A stretch of DNA of 40,094 nt from CAZFVY01 sp964522665 (lineage in GTDB: Bacteria; Verrucomicrobiota; Verrucomicrobiia; Limisphaerales; CAZFVY01): positions 1 through 40,094 of the forward strand of contig CAZFVY010000061.1 of NCBI GenBank assembly GCA_964522665.1. The letters are read 5' to 3'. The notes beneath the pieces are model-generated. The model had not been told where the DNA came from, searched no databases, and saw nothing but the letters and a program-made list of their open reading frames with translations. A program made the position numbers and the translations under genes. Each line of letters begins with the position of its first letter. Within the stretch, counting starts at the first letter, position 1. This document shows, piece by piece, positions 17,610-27,029 of this stretch.

Positions 17610-17902
17610 AGGGCCGCGCGAAAAGTAACCGTCCGACGTGAGTTGGTTGACGGCTCGGCGATTGGGGCTGCCGCCCCAAGAATGCGCCGACTTTTGGGGC
17701 CAGATCCCCCATCCGGCGGCTGAGGTTTTGAGATTAAGTTTGCGGGGTAAGAGACTCGCCAGGGGGGAGTTACGAGCAGTTTCGCCGCTTGATTGGGAGT
17801 GGGAGGGCCTTCGCGGGAGCAAGTTGGTACGCCTTGTGCTAATCGATTCCCGTAACTCTGCTTGAGAATGAGTATGAGTGATGCAATGAGAAAGGCTTCT
17901 TT
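17610..17902. other. Intergenic stretch with a short hairpin
   Basis: No convincing gene is seen. A perfect 7-bp hairpin TTGGGGC-TGCC-GCCCCAA sits at 17662-17679, about 50 bp after the preceding stop. It lacks a T-tract, so it may be a weak terminator or chance. The Calx-beta gene promoter must lie in the last ~150 bases, but I cannot define it. Confidence 0.4.
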
Positions 17903-20900
17903 ATGTTTCGGAATTTGATCCGTTTGTTCCTGGCAGTTGGCTTGGCATCGTTCGGCGTCGCGCGGGGCGCGGAACCGTTTCCGGTGGTGACCGTGGTGGC
18001 GAGTTCTCCTAACGCATCGGAGGACGGGCCGACTCCAGGGGTGTTCACCGTGAGTCGGTCTGGGGAGACGACCAATCAGTTGACCGTTTTTTTCTCGCTG
18101 ACCGGGACGGCGGTGAACGGAGTGGATTACGTGAAGCTCGCGAATCATGTCACGATGGCGCCAGGCGCGGGGTCCACGAATATCACCATTATGCCGATTC
18201 CTGATCTCGACACGCTGGCGGGGACGAACGAAACGGTCGTATTGCAATTGCTCCTTTTGGTCGATCCTCCGATTGGCGGGGTCGGGCTTTACTCGCTCGG
18301 AACGCCGAGCAACGCGGTGGTTAATATCGCGGAGCCGGCGGGCGGGCGGACGAATTTGCCGCCGACCGTGGAGCTGGTCAGTCCGACTGATGGCTCGACC
18401 TTTCTGGCGCCGGCCAGCCTCAAGCTGGCCGCCAACGCCAGAGATACGGATGGACGGGTAGCGCAGGTCGAGTTTTTCGCGGGGACCAACAGCTTGGGAG
18501 TCGTGACGAATCGGGTGGCCATTGATCGCGGCGGGCAATTCGTTTTCGCTTGGACCAACGTGGCCGCTGGTTCTTATTCCCTGACGGCCAAGGCGACCGA
18601 TAATCAGGGCGCGAGCGCCGTTTCCAAAGCGGTGGCGATTACCGTTGAATCACCGACCGAACTTCCGACGGTGACCGTCGTCGCGACGCAACCTGACGCC
18701 TCGAAGGTCGGACCGGTGGCGGGAGTATTTACGGTGAGCCGGACCGGCGACACGACCAACCGTCTCACCGTTAGCTTTTCGCTCGGCGGGACCGCGCTCA
18801 ATGGAGTGGACTACCTTCGAGTCGGGGACCAAGTGACGTTTGCGGAGGGTACCGCCGCGACGAACATCACGATTACGCCGACAACTGACCTTGGTCTTCG
18901 GAATGCGACCAACGCGACGGTCGTCTTGCAGTTGCGGCCACTGGTCGATCCCCCGATCCTTGGCGTCGTCGGACGTTACGCGTTGGGCATTCCCAGCAAC
19001 GCGGTGGTGAATATCGCGGAGCCGATTGGCGCCCGGACAAATCTCCCGCCCACCGTGGAGTTGGGAAGTCCGGCCAACGGAGCGATATTTTTCGCGCCGG
19101 CCACCGTGCGGCTCACCGCCAACGCAAAGGATAAGGATGGCAAAGTGACGCAGGTCGAATTCTTTGCTGGAACCAATAGCTTGGGAGTGGTAACGAACGG
19201 CGCGTCGGCCGATGGCACGGCGGGAGCGTTCGCTTTCGCCTGGACGAACGTGGCCGCCGGGAGTTACTCCCTGACCGCCAAGGCGACCGACGACCAAGGG
19301 GCAACCTCGGTTTCCAGCGCGGTGGCGATCACCGTTGAATCACCAGCGCAATTCCCGTCCGTTACCGTCACGGCGACCCAGCCCAACGCGTCTGAAGTTG
19401 GCCCGGTCCCCGGAGTCTTTACGGTGAGCCGGACCGGCGACACCACCAATAAGCTGACGGTCTTTTTCTCGCTTGGCGGAACCGCGGCGAACGGCGCGGA
19501 TTACCAGCGGGTCGCGAATCAAGTGACGCTGGCGCCGGGCGCGGCCACGACGAATATCACGATTACGCCGATCGCGGACGTCGATACTCGGCCGGAAACC
19601 AACGAAACGGTCGTCCTGCAGTTACTCCTGCTGGTTGATCCTCCGCCGTTGGGCGGCGCCGGGCTTTACGCCCTCGGTTTTCCGAGCAACGCCGTGGTGA
19701 ATATCGCGGAGCCTCTCCAGGTGATTACGAATGGCGGCCCGGTCGTGCAGTTGACGCACCCGGTTGACGGAGCCGCGTTCATCAGTCCCGCGACGTTCGC
19801 CCTGACGGCGAGCGCGTCCGAAAAGGGTGGGACGATCAAGTCGGTCGAATTTTTCTCCGACTCGACCAGTCTGGGCACGGCCGGCACGCCCGTGGTGAAG
19901 TCTTCACCGCCCCTTTACTCACTGACGTTGTCGAACCTGCAGGCCGGAGCGTATGTGTTCTCGGCGCGCGCTACGGACGCTCTGGGAGTCATCGCCACTT
20001 CGGCGCCGGTCACTGTTTCGGTGGTCGCGACGAGCAGCTTGCCGGTGGTAACCGTTACGGCCTCGTCTCCGGACGTGGCGGTTGGTGGGACGAATCAAGC
20101 GTTCTTCACGGTGACCCGCGTGGGTTCGACCAATGCCGAACTCACCGTCAGTTACGCGCTTGCGGGATCGATCTTCAATCGTCTCGGCCGCCCGACGCTG
20201 GTGAACACGGTGACGATTCCGGCGGGGGCGACTTCGGCTGAGATTCAGGCGGAGCCAGTTTTGGGACTGGACCTCCGGCCCGACTTGGACCTTACGTTAA
20301 CGGCTCAATTGATCGCGGTCGCCGACAGCGCGGCGGGTACGAATCGGTTGTATCTCGTCGGGACGCCCGGTGAAGCGACCATCACGTTTACCGACGGGAC
20401 CACCCCGCCGCCGCCTGGCGTTCCGGTCGTTACGATCACGGCGCGCGACCCGGTCGCGTCCGAGCCGAAAAATGGGCAGCCCGGCAACGCGGCGACCTTC
20501 GTAGTTCGGCGCAGCGATGGCACGAACAGTGATCTCACGGTGGCCTACGCCATCGGTGGCACCGCGACCAATGGAGTTGACTACGCGGCGTTGAGCGGAT
20601 CGGTAACCATTCCGGCCGGGCAGCACACGGGGATAATCACGGTCACCCCGCTGGCGGATCAGGACACGAACAGCCTCGGTTTTGAGACGGTCATCCTGAG
20701 CTTGCCGGCGCCGTCGGCGACCAACGCGGTCCAATACGCCGTCGGCGAACCCGCCAAAGCGTCGGCCATCATTCTGGATAGCCCCGACCTGAGTGGGGAT
20801 TCGAGGAAGTTTGGGCCGGGAACCTTCCACTTGGCTATACCCGGCGCCGCAGGATCGTTTTGGTATCGAATCGACGCGTCAGCAGATCTGACAAACTGGC

Positions 20901-21025
20901 AGATCCTCTGCACCAATGTGGTGACGGCAGGTCAGGTCGATTTTGTGGACACTGACGCCGCGGCGACCGGCGCCCGATTCTACCGCGCAGTGCCGTTGCC
21001 CGGCGCGCCTCCCACCGACGACTGA
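17903..21025 (+). CDS. Secreted Calx-beta / Ig-like repeat protein
   Basis: This 1040-residue protein has a clear signal peptide (about residues 1-23, cleavage after VARG). It is built from alternating modules. Calx-beta domains begin near residues 26, 253, 484, 713 and 842, recognisable by FTVSRxGxTTNxLTV, GVDY and ETVVLQL. Ig-like domains lie near 152-250, 380-480 and 610-708, with VEFFAGTNSLGVVTN and SYSLTAKATD. The last ~75 residues form a module frequent in verrucomicrobial secreted proteins (WYRIDASADLTNWQ, FVDTDAAATGARFYRAV). Calx-beta domains bind Ca2+ and give extended adhesin-like rods. The first three Calx/Ig pairs repeat every ~685 bp at DNA level. Likely a surface or extracellular matrix protein; no enzyme domain is visible. 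Confidence 0.92.
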   Translation: MFRNLIRLFLAVGLASFGVARGAEPFPVVTVVASSPNASEDGPTPGVFTVSRSGETTNQLTVFFSLTGTAVNGVDYVKLANHVTMAPGAGSTNITIMPIPDLDTLAGTNETVVLQLLLLVDPPIGGVGLYSLGTPSNAVVNIAEPAGGRTNLPPTVELVSPTDGSTFLAPASLKLAANARDTDGRVAQVEFFAGTNSLGVVTNRVAIDRGGQFVFAWTNVAAGSYSLTAKATDNQGASAVSKAVAITVESPTELPTVTVVATQPDASKVGPVAGVFTVSRTGDTTNRLTVSFSLGGTALNGVDYLRVGDQVTFAEGTAATNITITPTTDLGLRNATNATVVLQLRPLVDPPILGVVGRYALGIPSNAVVNIAEPIGARTNLPPTVELGSPANGAIFFAPATVRLTANAKDKDGKVTQVEFFAGTNSLGVVTNGASADGTAGAFAFAWTNVAAGSYSLTAKATDDQGATSVSSAVAITVESPAQFPSVTVTATQPNASEVGPVPGVFTVSRTGDTTNKLTVFFSLGGTAANGADYQRVANQVTLAPGAATTNITITPIADVDTRPETNETVVLQLLLLVDPPPLGGAGLYALGFPSNAVVNIAEPLQVITNGGPVVQLTHPVDGAAFISPATFALTASASEKGGTIKSVEFFSDSTSLGTAGTPVVKSSPPLYSLTLSNLQAGAYVFSARATDALGVIATSAPVTVSVVATSSLPVVTVTASSPDVAVGGTNQAFFTVTRVGSTNAELTVSYALAGSIFNRLGRPTLVNTVTIPAGATSAEIQAEPVLGLDLRPDLDLTLTAQLIAVADSAAGTNRLYLVGTPGEATITFTDGTTPPPPGVPVVTITARDPVASEPKNGQPGNAATFVVRRSDGTNSDLTVAYAIGGTATNGVDYAALSGSVTIPAGQHTGIITVTPLADQDTNSLGFETVILSLPAPSATNAVQYAVGEPAKASAIILDSPDLSGDSRKFGPGTFHLAIPGAAGSFWYRIDASADLTNWQILCTNVVTAGQVDFVDTDAAATGARFYRAVPLPGAPPTDD
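17979..20025 (+). repeat. Three tandem ~685-bp Calx-beta/Ig coding repeats
   Basis: Repeat units start near 17979, 18661 and 19351. Stretches such as AATATCGCGGAGCC recur at equivalent places (about 18325, 19012 and 19697), and GCCAAGGCGACCGA recurs near 18589 and 19279. The repeats lie in frame within the gene at 17903. The similarity suggests recent duplication or ongoing gene conversion. Confidence 0.8.
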
Positions 21026-21200
21026 GCGGCTCCGCCCGGGTTGAGGCGTCCGCCGCGGTAGTCGCAGAGCGGGGCCTGGCTCGGGCGGTTGGTCGGTGAC
21101 GACCAGGGCGCCCTTCGAAAACTCGAAGCGGCGCCCTTCGTCGTTCAGAGATACCCGGGAACCGGAATGCGGCGCCACGCGACGATAAGTCGCAACGGAC

Positions 21201-21926
21201 TCACCTTCGGCCGTCGTACCAGATGCCGCAGGCGGAGCGGTCGCGAATCGGGCGTCCGAGGCGCGTTATCATGAGCAGGATAAACCGCAGATGCTCACCC
21301 GTGGAATAGAGATCGACCTTGCGGGCGGAGGTGAGGAGCGGGTGTTGGTGAAGGATGACGACGCTTTTTCCCAATTCCCGCGCGCGGCGCTTGAGGCGCT
21401 GGCTGAAGTCGATTTCCTCGGTGATGAAGAACTCGTGGCTGAATCCGCCCAGTTCGCGGAAGATGTCGGCGCGGCAAAACACGAATGAGCCGGCGGCCCA
21501 GCGCCGCATTCGGCTTTTGAAATTCCAAAGCTTGATAATCCACCGCGCCGCGCCGCGCGGTTGGTCCAGGGCAATCGTGGACCCACCGCCAACGCAATCA
21601 CCGGTTTGAATCGTGTTCAGCAGGTCGGTGAAAAGCTCGGCGGTGGGGTAGGAGTCGGCGTCCACGAACACGAGCCAGTCCCCGTTGGCCGCCGAGGCGC
21701 CGCGATTACGCGCTCGTGAGATTTGGTTGACCGGTTCGAAGATCACCACCGCGCCCGCCGCGCGGGCGATCTCAGTGGTGCGGTCGGTCGAGTTGTTGTC
21801 GCAAACGATTATTTCGCTCGCCCAGCCCGCGGCGGTAAACGCGGACGTTGCGCGCCGCATGGTTTCCAGGCTGCGCGCGATCAACTTCTCCTCGTTGAAC
21901 GCCGGCACGACGACGGAGATCTTCAT
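21201..21926 (-). CDS. Family 2 glycosyltransferase
   Basis: This 241-residue protein starts with the GT2 nucleotide-binding strand ISVVVPAFNEEK and has CDNNSTDRT, the DxD metal/nucleotide motif as DAD at 89-91 (LVFVDADSYPT) and an acceptor-side motif ITEEIDFSQRLKRR near residue 168 (ED/EE-type base). GT-A inverting enzymes of this kind transfer a sugar from a nucleotide sugar in the cytosol, often for polysaccharide or glycolipid synthesis. There is no clear membrane segment except weak hydrophobicity near the C-terminus (LRFILLMITRLG), which may be a membrane-association helix. It is transcribed divergently from the pseudopilin at 22239. Donor and acceptor unknown. Confidence 0.9.
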   Translation of the reverse strand: MKISVVVPAFNEEKLIARSLETMRRATSAFTAAGWASEIIVCDNNSTDRTTEIARAAGAVVIFEPVNQISRARNRGASAANGDWLVFVDADSYPTAELFTDLLNTIQTGDCVGGGSTIALDQPRGAARWIIKLWNFKSRMRRWAAGSFVFCRADIFRELGGFSHEFFITEEIDFSQRLKRRARELGKSVVILHQHPLLTSARKVDLYSTGEHLRFILLMITRLGRPIRDRSACGIWYDGRR

Positions 21927-22238
21927 GCGCGGCGCGATTGAGGTGGCACGGAGTCGTTGGCATCGCCAGGTTGCATTTCGTCACGTTGGCGCCTTCGTCG
22001 CAAAATGCAACCGTGGTTCGTTCGCGGGTGGGGGAGGGCCAACTTCATCGCTTTGGTCTGGCCTCAGATTGCTTGGCAAAACGCCGGCATTTTGATATCG
22101 TCGCCCCAGGTTTGGCATATTGCCGGGCGAGCCAACACTCACGCGGACTCGGCGAATCCTCGATGCCGAGCGGAAAACTAACCCCCGTCCGGACGCGATC
22201 TATCTCGTCTTGGCGAAAGAAAGAATCGAAGCGTCGTT
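21927..22238. other. Divergent intergenic region with a perfect 10-bp inverted repeat
   Basis: This 312-bp region separates the glycosyltransferase (minus) from the pseudopilin (plus). It holds a perfect inverted repeat, GGTTGCATTT (21969-21978) and AAATGCAACC (22003-22012), with a 24-base spacer. It begins 42 bp upstream of the glycosyltransferase start. It could be an operator or mRNA leader structure for that gene. Nothing else is recognised. Confidence 0.5.
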
Positions 22239-22580
22239 ATGCGTAGCAACTCCAGCCGCCGATCCGCCTTCAGTTTGGTGGAGATCATGACCGTGGTCGG
22301 GATCATCGCGTTCCTGGCCGCTATCGCCGTGCCGAACATGCTGCGGTCGCGGGCGAAGGCGCAGGCGGCGGTCTGCATCGATAATCTGCGGCAATTGGAC
22401 AGCGCGAAAGCGCAGTGGGCGTTCGAATTCAAGAAGGTGGACACGGACACGTTGAGCATGAGCGATCTCACGCCCTACCTGCGAAACGGCGTGATGTTGG
22501 TCTGTCCCGCGAACGGCGCGTACGCCGTTACCGTGGTTTCGGAATCGCCAAGCTGCACCGTCGCCGGGCACACGCTATAG
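22239..22580 (+). CDS. Type II/IV pseudopilin-like protein (short)
   Basis: This 113-residue protein has a prepilin N-terminus: a basic leader (MRSNSSRRSA), a cleavage point before F11, Glu at +5 (FSLVE) and a continuous hydrophobic helix (IMTVVGIIAFLAAIAVPNML). The residue before the cleavage site is Ala rather than the usual Gly, which prepilin peptidases sometimes accept. The C-terminal part is short, with two cysteines (VCPANG, SPSCTV) that may form the disulphide loop of minor pilins. Such proteins assemble into type II secretion pseudopili or type IV pili. No other pilus genes are adjacent, as is usual for scattered pseudopilins in this phylum. Confidence 0.85.
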   Translation: MRSNSSRRSAFSLVEIMTVVGIIAFLAAIAVPNMLRSRAKAQAAVCIDNLRQLDSAKAQWAFEFKKVDTDTLSMSDLTPYLRNGVMLVCPANGAYAVTVVSESPSCTVAGHTL

Positions 22581-22746
22581 TCGAAATCGCTTCGCTCGGG
22601 CGTTCGCTCGTTCCGCGTCTGGCCGGGCGCCGCTCGGGTTTGACGGGCGCCGGTCAAGCATTCCTTGCGGATCAGCTTTTTCGGCACGCTTTGCCCGACG
22701 GCGGCCCGGCCACGCTGCCGGGGCCAAACCGGTCTCAGTTCGTTGG

Positions 22747-23538
22747 TCAACCTGCTTGTGGCGCGGCGGACTCGAGCGCCCCGGCGGCGCGGAAGATGCC
22801 GAGGGAGCTGTGCTCAGGTCGTTCCTCGCCCTGGGCGATCCCACCCCCGTAGCAGGTGGTGAGGCCGGAGACGGAATAGACCAGGCGCGACGTCGGGCCG
22901 AACTGATTCGTGCCGCCATAAGGCACGTAGGTTACCGCGAGGCGCGCGTAGTCGAGGAAATCGTCGCTTCGGAGGAGCAACGACCAGATACCGTCGAAGG
23001 CGGTCGGAGTGACATAGGTCCAGGCCCGGGGGTTGGAGCCAAGATTGAACAGGCCGAAACCAGGCAGGACGGTTGAGCCGCCCGTGACTCCCAGGATCGT
23101 GAAGTGGACGCTAAGGTAGGTACCGCGGACAAAAAAGGGCAGATCAAAAACATACTGACCGCCCAAGGCCACTTTGCCGGCGGCGCGGCTGGCCACGAGC
23201 AGAGGGGCGGCGCTGCCCGCCAGGCGAACGGTTTTCGGCTCGTTATCCGTCGCGACCGGAAAACCAACCGGGGCAAGCTGGGAATTCGGCGTGACCTTCC
23301 AGTCGGTTCCTTTCACCCACGGCTGCGGGGGTGTGCCAGAGCCCCCGTAAGTAAGGGAAGCTTGATTGGTATAGACGTTCAAGCCGGACGAGACGCTCGC
23401 AAGGCTGGACATGGGGGCCGGGAAATTGCTCGTGCCGCCGAGGTCAGTTTGGTTGCTGAGGATAATCCGCATCGGCCCTTGCGTTTCGTGCGTGGGATCC
23501 TGGGATTTGTTGCCGGTTAGTTCTTTGATTGGTTTCAT
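22747..23538 (-). CDS. Unrecognised 263-residue beta-rich protein, partner of the 1144-residue gene
   Basis: The start is ATG at 23538, preceded on the minus strand by a purine-rich ribosome site (AAGGAAG, about 10 bases upstream). The frame extends further up but only through sequence that belongs to the neighbouring gene. The product lacks a signal peptide and transmembrane helix. It is rich in Gly, Ser, Thr and Val, with alternating hydrophobic strands (QYVFDLPFFVRGTYLSVHFTILG, given as residues ~130-152), suggesting a beta-sandwich. I recognise no family. It follows the 1144-residue gene with a 56-bp gap on the same strand and so probably shares its transcript. Role unknown; a cytoplasmic or non-classically exported partner is inferred. 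Confidence 0.72.
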   Translation of the reverse strand: MKPIKELTGNKSQDPTHETQGPMRIILSNQTDLGGTSNFPAPMSSLASVSSGLNVYTNQASLTYGGSGTPPQPWVKGTDWKVTPNSQLAPVGFPVATDNEPKTVRLAGSAAPLLVASRAAGKVALGGQYVFDLPFFVRGTYLSVHFTILGVTGGSTVLPGFGLFNLGSNPRAWTYVTPTAFDGIWSLLLRSDDFLDYARLAVTYVPYGGTNQFGPTSRLVYSVSGLTTCYGGGIAQGEERPEHSSLGIFRAAGALESAAPQAG

Positions 23539-23594
23539 ATTTCGTTTCTTCCTTTCAGTCTGTTTTGTCGGATAGTTAGTTTTGTTGTTTGGTT

Positions 23595-26500
23595 TTAGCG
23601 TGTCCTTTCCCCAAGGCCGGACAGGATGATGAAGGAGCCGCCTCCGACGGCCGCCATGAAATCGATCACCCAGAGAGCCAGGAGGCCGTACGGGCCAGCG
23701 AATTTCAGCGGCTTCATCGTCGTGGCGAGCGGCGGGACGAGGTTCAGGAACCAGTTGGCGCCGCTGCCTACGCCCGCTTTGCTCTCGTCCACTCCTTTCG
23801 CGATTCCCATGGCGAGGACCATGATCCCGGACACCGTCAGGAAGCTGCACGCCTCCGGGTTCCCGCGGGGTCCAGCCTGGAATTTGTTGGCCGCCATATA
23901 AGTAAGCGTGTAGCTGGCCGGGAGCCACTTCGCGTACCAGAAGGCGTTCTTCGATTTATTGAGATCGGAGGTTTCTGGAAGCAACGTCTGGGGAGTTCCC
24001 GCAGGGGTAAGAATTGACAACAGCACGATTGGGACCGTGCCCGCGAGATAGAGAGCGGCCGGACTCAGGCGGTCGCCCGGCCCCACGTCGTTCCCAATGT
24101 CCACCGCCGCCCAAACGGTGAAGGTCAGAATTCCCCCGGCGACGGTCCATGCGTTTGGCTCCGCGGCTTGCGGATTCGCGGCGGTGACCGCGGTAAACGG
24201 AGAAGTCCCCGTGATGAGGCGATAGATGATAGTGGTCGGGAAAGCGCAGACGAGGGCCACTAGTCTGGTGACGGTGAAGTCTTCGGCCGCTTCCGGGTTG
24301 ATCAGGTTGTACAATTTTTCCAGGAGGAAGGCATCGATCTTTTTGTCGAAGATATTTGCCTTCGCGAAACCGAGGAAAGCGATCACCAGGTCCAGGAACG
24401 CTTGGGTAAGCGAATCGAGTACATCCAATACGAGAAGCACGAGGCGTTTCACCGCCCTTAGCACGGCGGCGACGGTTGTGCGCATGAAGTTCCCCGGATT
24501 CGTCGCGACCGAACTCAAATAGCTCGAAACGGCGGTAATCTCGTCCAGGATCTCCTGGCCGACGCGGCTCGCTAGGCTTGAGCCGAAGCTCGCGAAAATG
24601 TTCTGGAACGAATCCGGTATCGCAGGGGAGACGCTGAGGCTACCAACCGGGGAAAAAACCTTTTCGAGCAGCCAATTGGCCTTGACCTCCGCGTCGTGGA
24701 TGAATTCCAGGATGTCGCTGGGAGAGAACCCGGGAGGGCCGCTGGGCGCGCCGGCCAAGGCGGTGGATGGCGGCGCGAGGCGCAGCGCGTTGTAGTCGAA
24801 GTTGTAGTTGCCGGCGGCGCGGATCGCGGCGTCGAAGTTGTCGGTGATGTCCTTTTTGAGGTTGGCGAAAAACCCGATCGCAGAGGTCTTACCCTGCTTG
24901 GAGAGATCGGTGAGGAAGGGAAAGGACTGATTGATCACGCCCTCGAAGGCTTTTTTCGTGTTCCAGATGTCCTGGCGCGCCCCGCTCAGGAGCCAGCCGA
25001 AGAAGTCGAACAGGCGTTCAAAGAAGACCCGGACCGCGGCGAAGATCGATTCGGCGATTTGAAACGCGCGCTCGATGGTGGAAACGATGCCGCTGTAAAC
25101 GTATTCGTAACCGTTAATGACGCATTTGATGACGGCGTTGACGACTCCTGAGGCGGTCGTGACGAGGAAATTGAACGCGGCTTGCACTCCGTGGGAGACG
25201 GCGTTGACGATGTCGCCCAGGAAGTCGAAGAACCCGTTCAGGTTTGACGGCTTGGCGCCTGCGTCGCCGAGCAGGCGCTTGCCGAGCGCGGCGGCTTCGG
25301 ATTCCGAGAGTTCCGTGAAACTGGCTCGTCCGTCGAGGACAGAAAAGCTCCAGTGGTGAACCGCGCCCGAGTCGGCGTCAAGCGGTCGATGGAACCCCGC
25401 GTTGGACGACGAAGCGGTCACCAGCCGGGCGCCGGCGCCGCCGGACGATCTCAGCTTAGGCTCGTAGCTCATCGCGCAATTGATCGCCTGCTGGACCGCC
25501 GCCGCGTCTCGTTTGAACGCTTCGGGCAGGAGGGCCTGGGTGTCCGTCAGGGAAAGCTTCTTCAACCGATCTTGGACCTGAACGTCGGCGTCGATGACGA
25601 TCGCGTCGCCGTTCGCCATACGGCCGGGCAGCGAAAACGCCAGTTTGTTGGCGTTGATGGATCCGGTTGGCGCGTAGAGGGTCAATTGGCCGGCGCCGTC
25701 CGTCGAGAGTGAGGCCGGAGCGGCCCGTTCGCCGATGACGATGCTCTGGCCTTGCCACGAGATGGTGGTGGTTTCCGGCGACGTGACCAGGATCGGGTGA
25801 TTGCGCAGCAGGTTGTCATCCTGATCCATGAGCGTGAGCGTCGTGCCATAGACCGGGAGTTTCTCAATGGTCTGCAATTGGGCTTTGATCGACTGCTTGT
25901 TCCATTTCCCGCCTTCCTTCATCGGTTGCTTGAGCATCGAGTAGAGCGAGCTGGACTGCGCATCCACCACGAAGACGAGCGGCGCGCCGTTCGCGCCTAG
26001 CCCGGCGGTGATGGCGCTAAGCGTGTCCCCCAATTCGATCACGCGGTTCCAAGCGCCGTACGCATCTTCCCGGCTGATCACGTTGAGCCGCATGTGATGG
26101 TCCACCGCCATGAAGGAAATCGGGTTCGAGCCGGCGTCCACGGCCACGATCTGTTCACACCAGAGTGTGTTATCTATGACGACGGGGTGGGGCGTCGTCG
26201 CGCCGCCGTCGAGATAGGAAACCCCGCGGGTTCCGCCCGTAAGTCCATCATTGTAGAGAAAGATGCCGCTGTATCGAATCGGTTCTCCCGGCGGCGTGAC
26301 GTAAGCGGAGTCGGCGTAGCGGAAATGTTGGCGCCCGCAGAGGACGACTGGTCCGGCGTCTTGGAAGGGAAAAAACAAAAGATCCATCGCGGTCGGATCA
26401 GTTTCGTTCGCCTGCGCCGCGAGGACGCCTTCACCCCATTGGCGGGTCGAACAGAAATCTAGAAACGGTGAATCCACCGGGCCGAGCCGGCGCCACTTGG

Positions 26501-27029
26501 CGGTCGTCTCACCCCAAGCGACCTGCCAGAGGCTCAGGCGTCCCATGGAATCGGCCAAGACCGCGGACAGTTCGAGCTTGCCGGCCACGAGGCCGGTCGC
26601 GATGGCGCGCACATAGCAGGGCGGCGTCAGCTCATCATAGACGCTCGAGTGGTCGATGGTTTTCCAAACGCCCCATTTCCCCGAACCGTCGCGCTGAATG
26701 AAGTGGAGGTCGGGATTGCTGGTATCGGGACCAACGCAAAAAAGCGTAAGTAAACCCTGGTAAACGCCGCCTTCCAGTTGTCCGGGGATGAAATCGGGGA
26801 CGATCGCGGAGACATTCCAACCGGTGCCACTCGCGCGGTCAGGGAAGACATTATAGATGACAGTTTGTCGGGTGGCGTTGGCGCCGGTGTAGAACAGTTC
26901 TCCCTGGCCGGACGCATTCACGACTTGGGTTATTTGGGTTTGCGGGGTAATCTCGGTGCCGAGGCGGTAGTCCTCCATGAGGGCGATGCTGGCGCGAAAT
27001 TTTACGGATGATGGCGAGTTATTCTTCAC
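23595..27029 (-). CDS. Unrecognised 1144-residue propeller / Ig-like / helical membrane protein
   Basis: The start is GTG at 27029, with a purine-rich AGAGG about 8 bases upstream. No signal peptide is present. Residues ~25-370 form repeated beta-strand units with Trp and Asp turns (GWNVSAIVPDFIPGQ, WGVWKTIDHSS, LWQVAWGETTAKWRRLG, AWNRVIELGD), like a beta-propeller or PLL-type lectin. Residues ~390-500 look like an Ig-like fold (ILVTSPETTTISWQG, LSTDGAGQLTLYAPTG). From ~600 to 700 come amphipathic helices (FFDFLGDIVNAV, FFERLFDFFGWLLSG). Several hydrophobic segments follow (near 870-895, 925-945, 960-1000, 1060-1075 and 1100-1135). This resembles a binding head joined to a membrane-inserting tail, as in large pore-forming proteins, but I know no named family for it and assign no function. 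Confidence 0.8.
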   Translation of the reverse strand: MKNNSPSSVKFRASIALMEDYRLGTEITPQTQITQVVNASGQGELFYTGANATRQTVIYNVFPDRASGTGWNVSAIVPDFIPGQLEGGVYQGLLTLFCVGPDTSNPDLHFIQRDGSGKWGVWKTIDHSSVYDELTPPCYVRAIATGLVAGKLELSAVLADSMGRLSLWQVAWGETTAKWRRLGPVDSPFLDFCSTRQWGEGVLAAQANETDPTAMDLLFFPFQDAGPVVLCGRQHFRYADSAYVTPPGEPIRYSGIFLYNDGLTGGTRGVSYLDGGATTPHPVVIDNTLWCEQIVAVDAGSNPISFMAVDHHMRLNVISREDAYGAWNRVIELGDTLSAITAGLGANGAPLVFVVDAQSSSLYSMLKQPMKEGGKWNKQSIKAQLQTIEKLPVYGTTLTLMDQDDNLLRNHPILVTSPETTTISWQGQSIVIGERAAPASLSTDGAGQLTLYAPTGSINANKLAFSLPGRMANGDAIVIDADVQVQDRLKKLSLTDTQALLPEAFKRDAAAVQQAINCAMSYEPKLRSSGGAGARLVTASSSNAGFHRPLDADSGAVHHWSFSVLDGRASFTELSESEAAALGKRLLGDAGAKPSNLNGFFDFLGDIVNAVSHGVQAAFNFLVTTASGVVNAVIKCVINGYEYVYSGIVSTIERAFQIAESIFAAVRVFFERLFDFFGWLLSGARQDIWNTKKAFEGVINQSFPFLTDLSKQGKTSAIGFFANLKKDITDNFDAAIRAAGNYNFDYNALRLAPPSTALAGAPSGPPGFSPSDILEFIHDAEVKANWLLEKVFSPVGSLSVSPAIPDSFQNIFASFGSSLASRVGQEILDEITAVSSYLSSVATNPGNFMRTTVAAVLRAVKRLVLLVLDVLDSLTQAFLDLVIAFLGFAKANIFDKKIDAFLLEKLYNLINPEAAEDFTVTRLVALVCAFPTTIIYRLITGTSPFTAVTAANPQAAEPNAWTVAGGILTFTVWAAVDIGNDVGPGDRLSPAALYLAGTVPIVLLSILTPAGTPQTLLPETSDLNKSKNAFWYAKWLPASYTLTYMAANKFQAGPRGNPEACSFLTVSGIMVLAMGIAKGVDESKAGVGSGANWFLNLVPPLATTMKPLKFAGPYGLLALWVIDFMAAVGGGSFIILSGLGERTR

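Noticed and set aside
17638..17865. 75-codon plus-strand frame in the gap before the Calx-beta gene
   Set aside because: No ribosome site, no motif and no support from composition; treated as non-coding.
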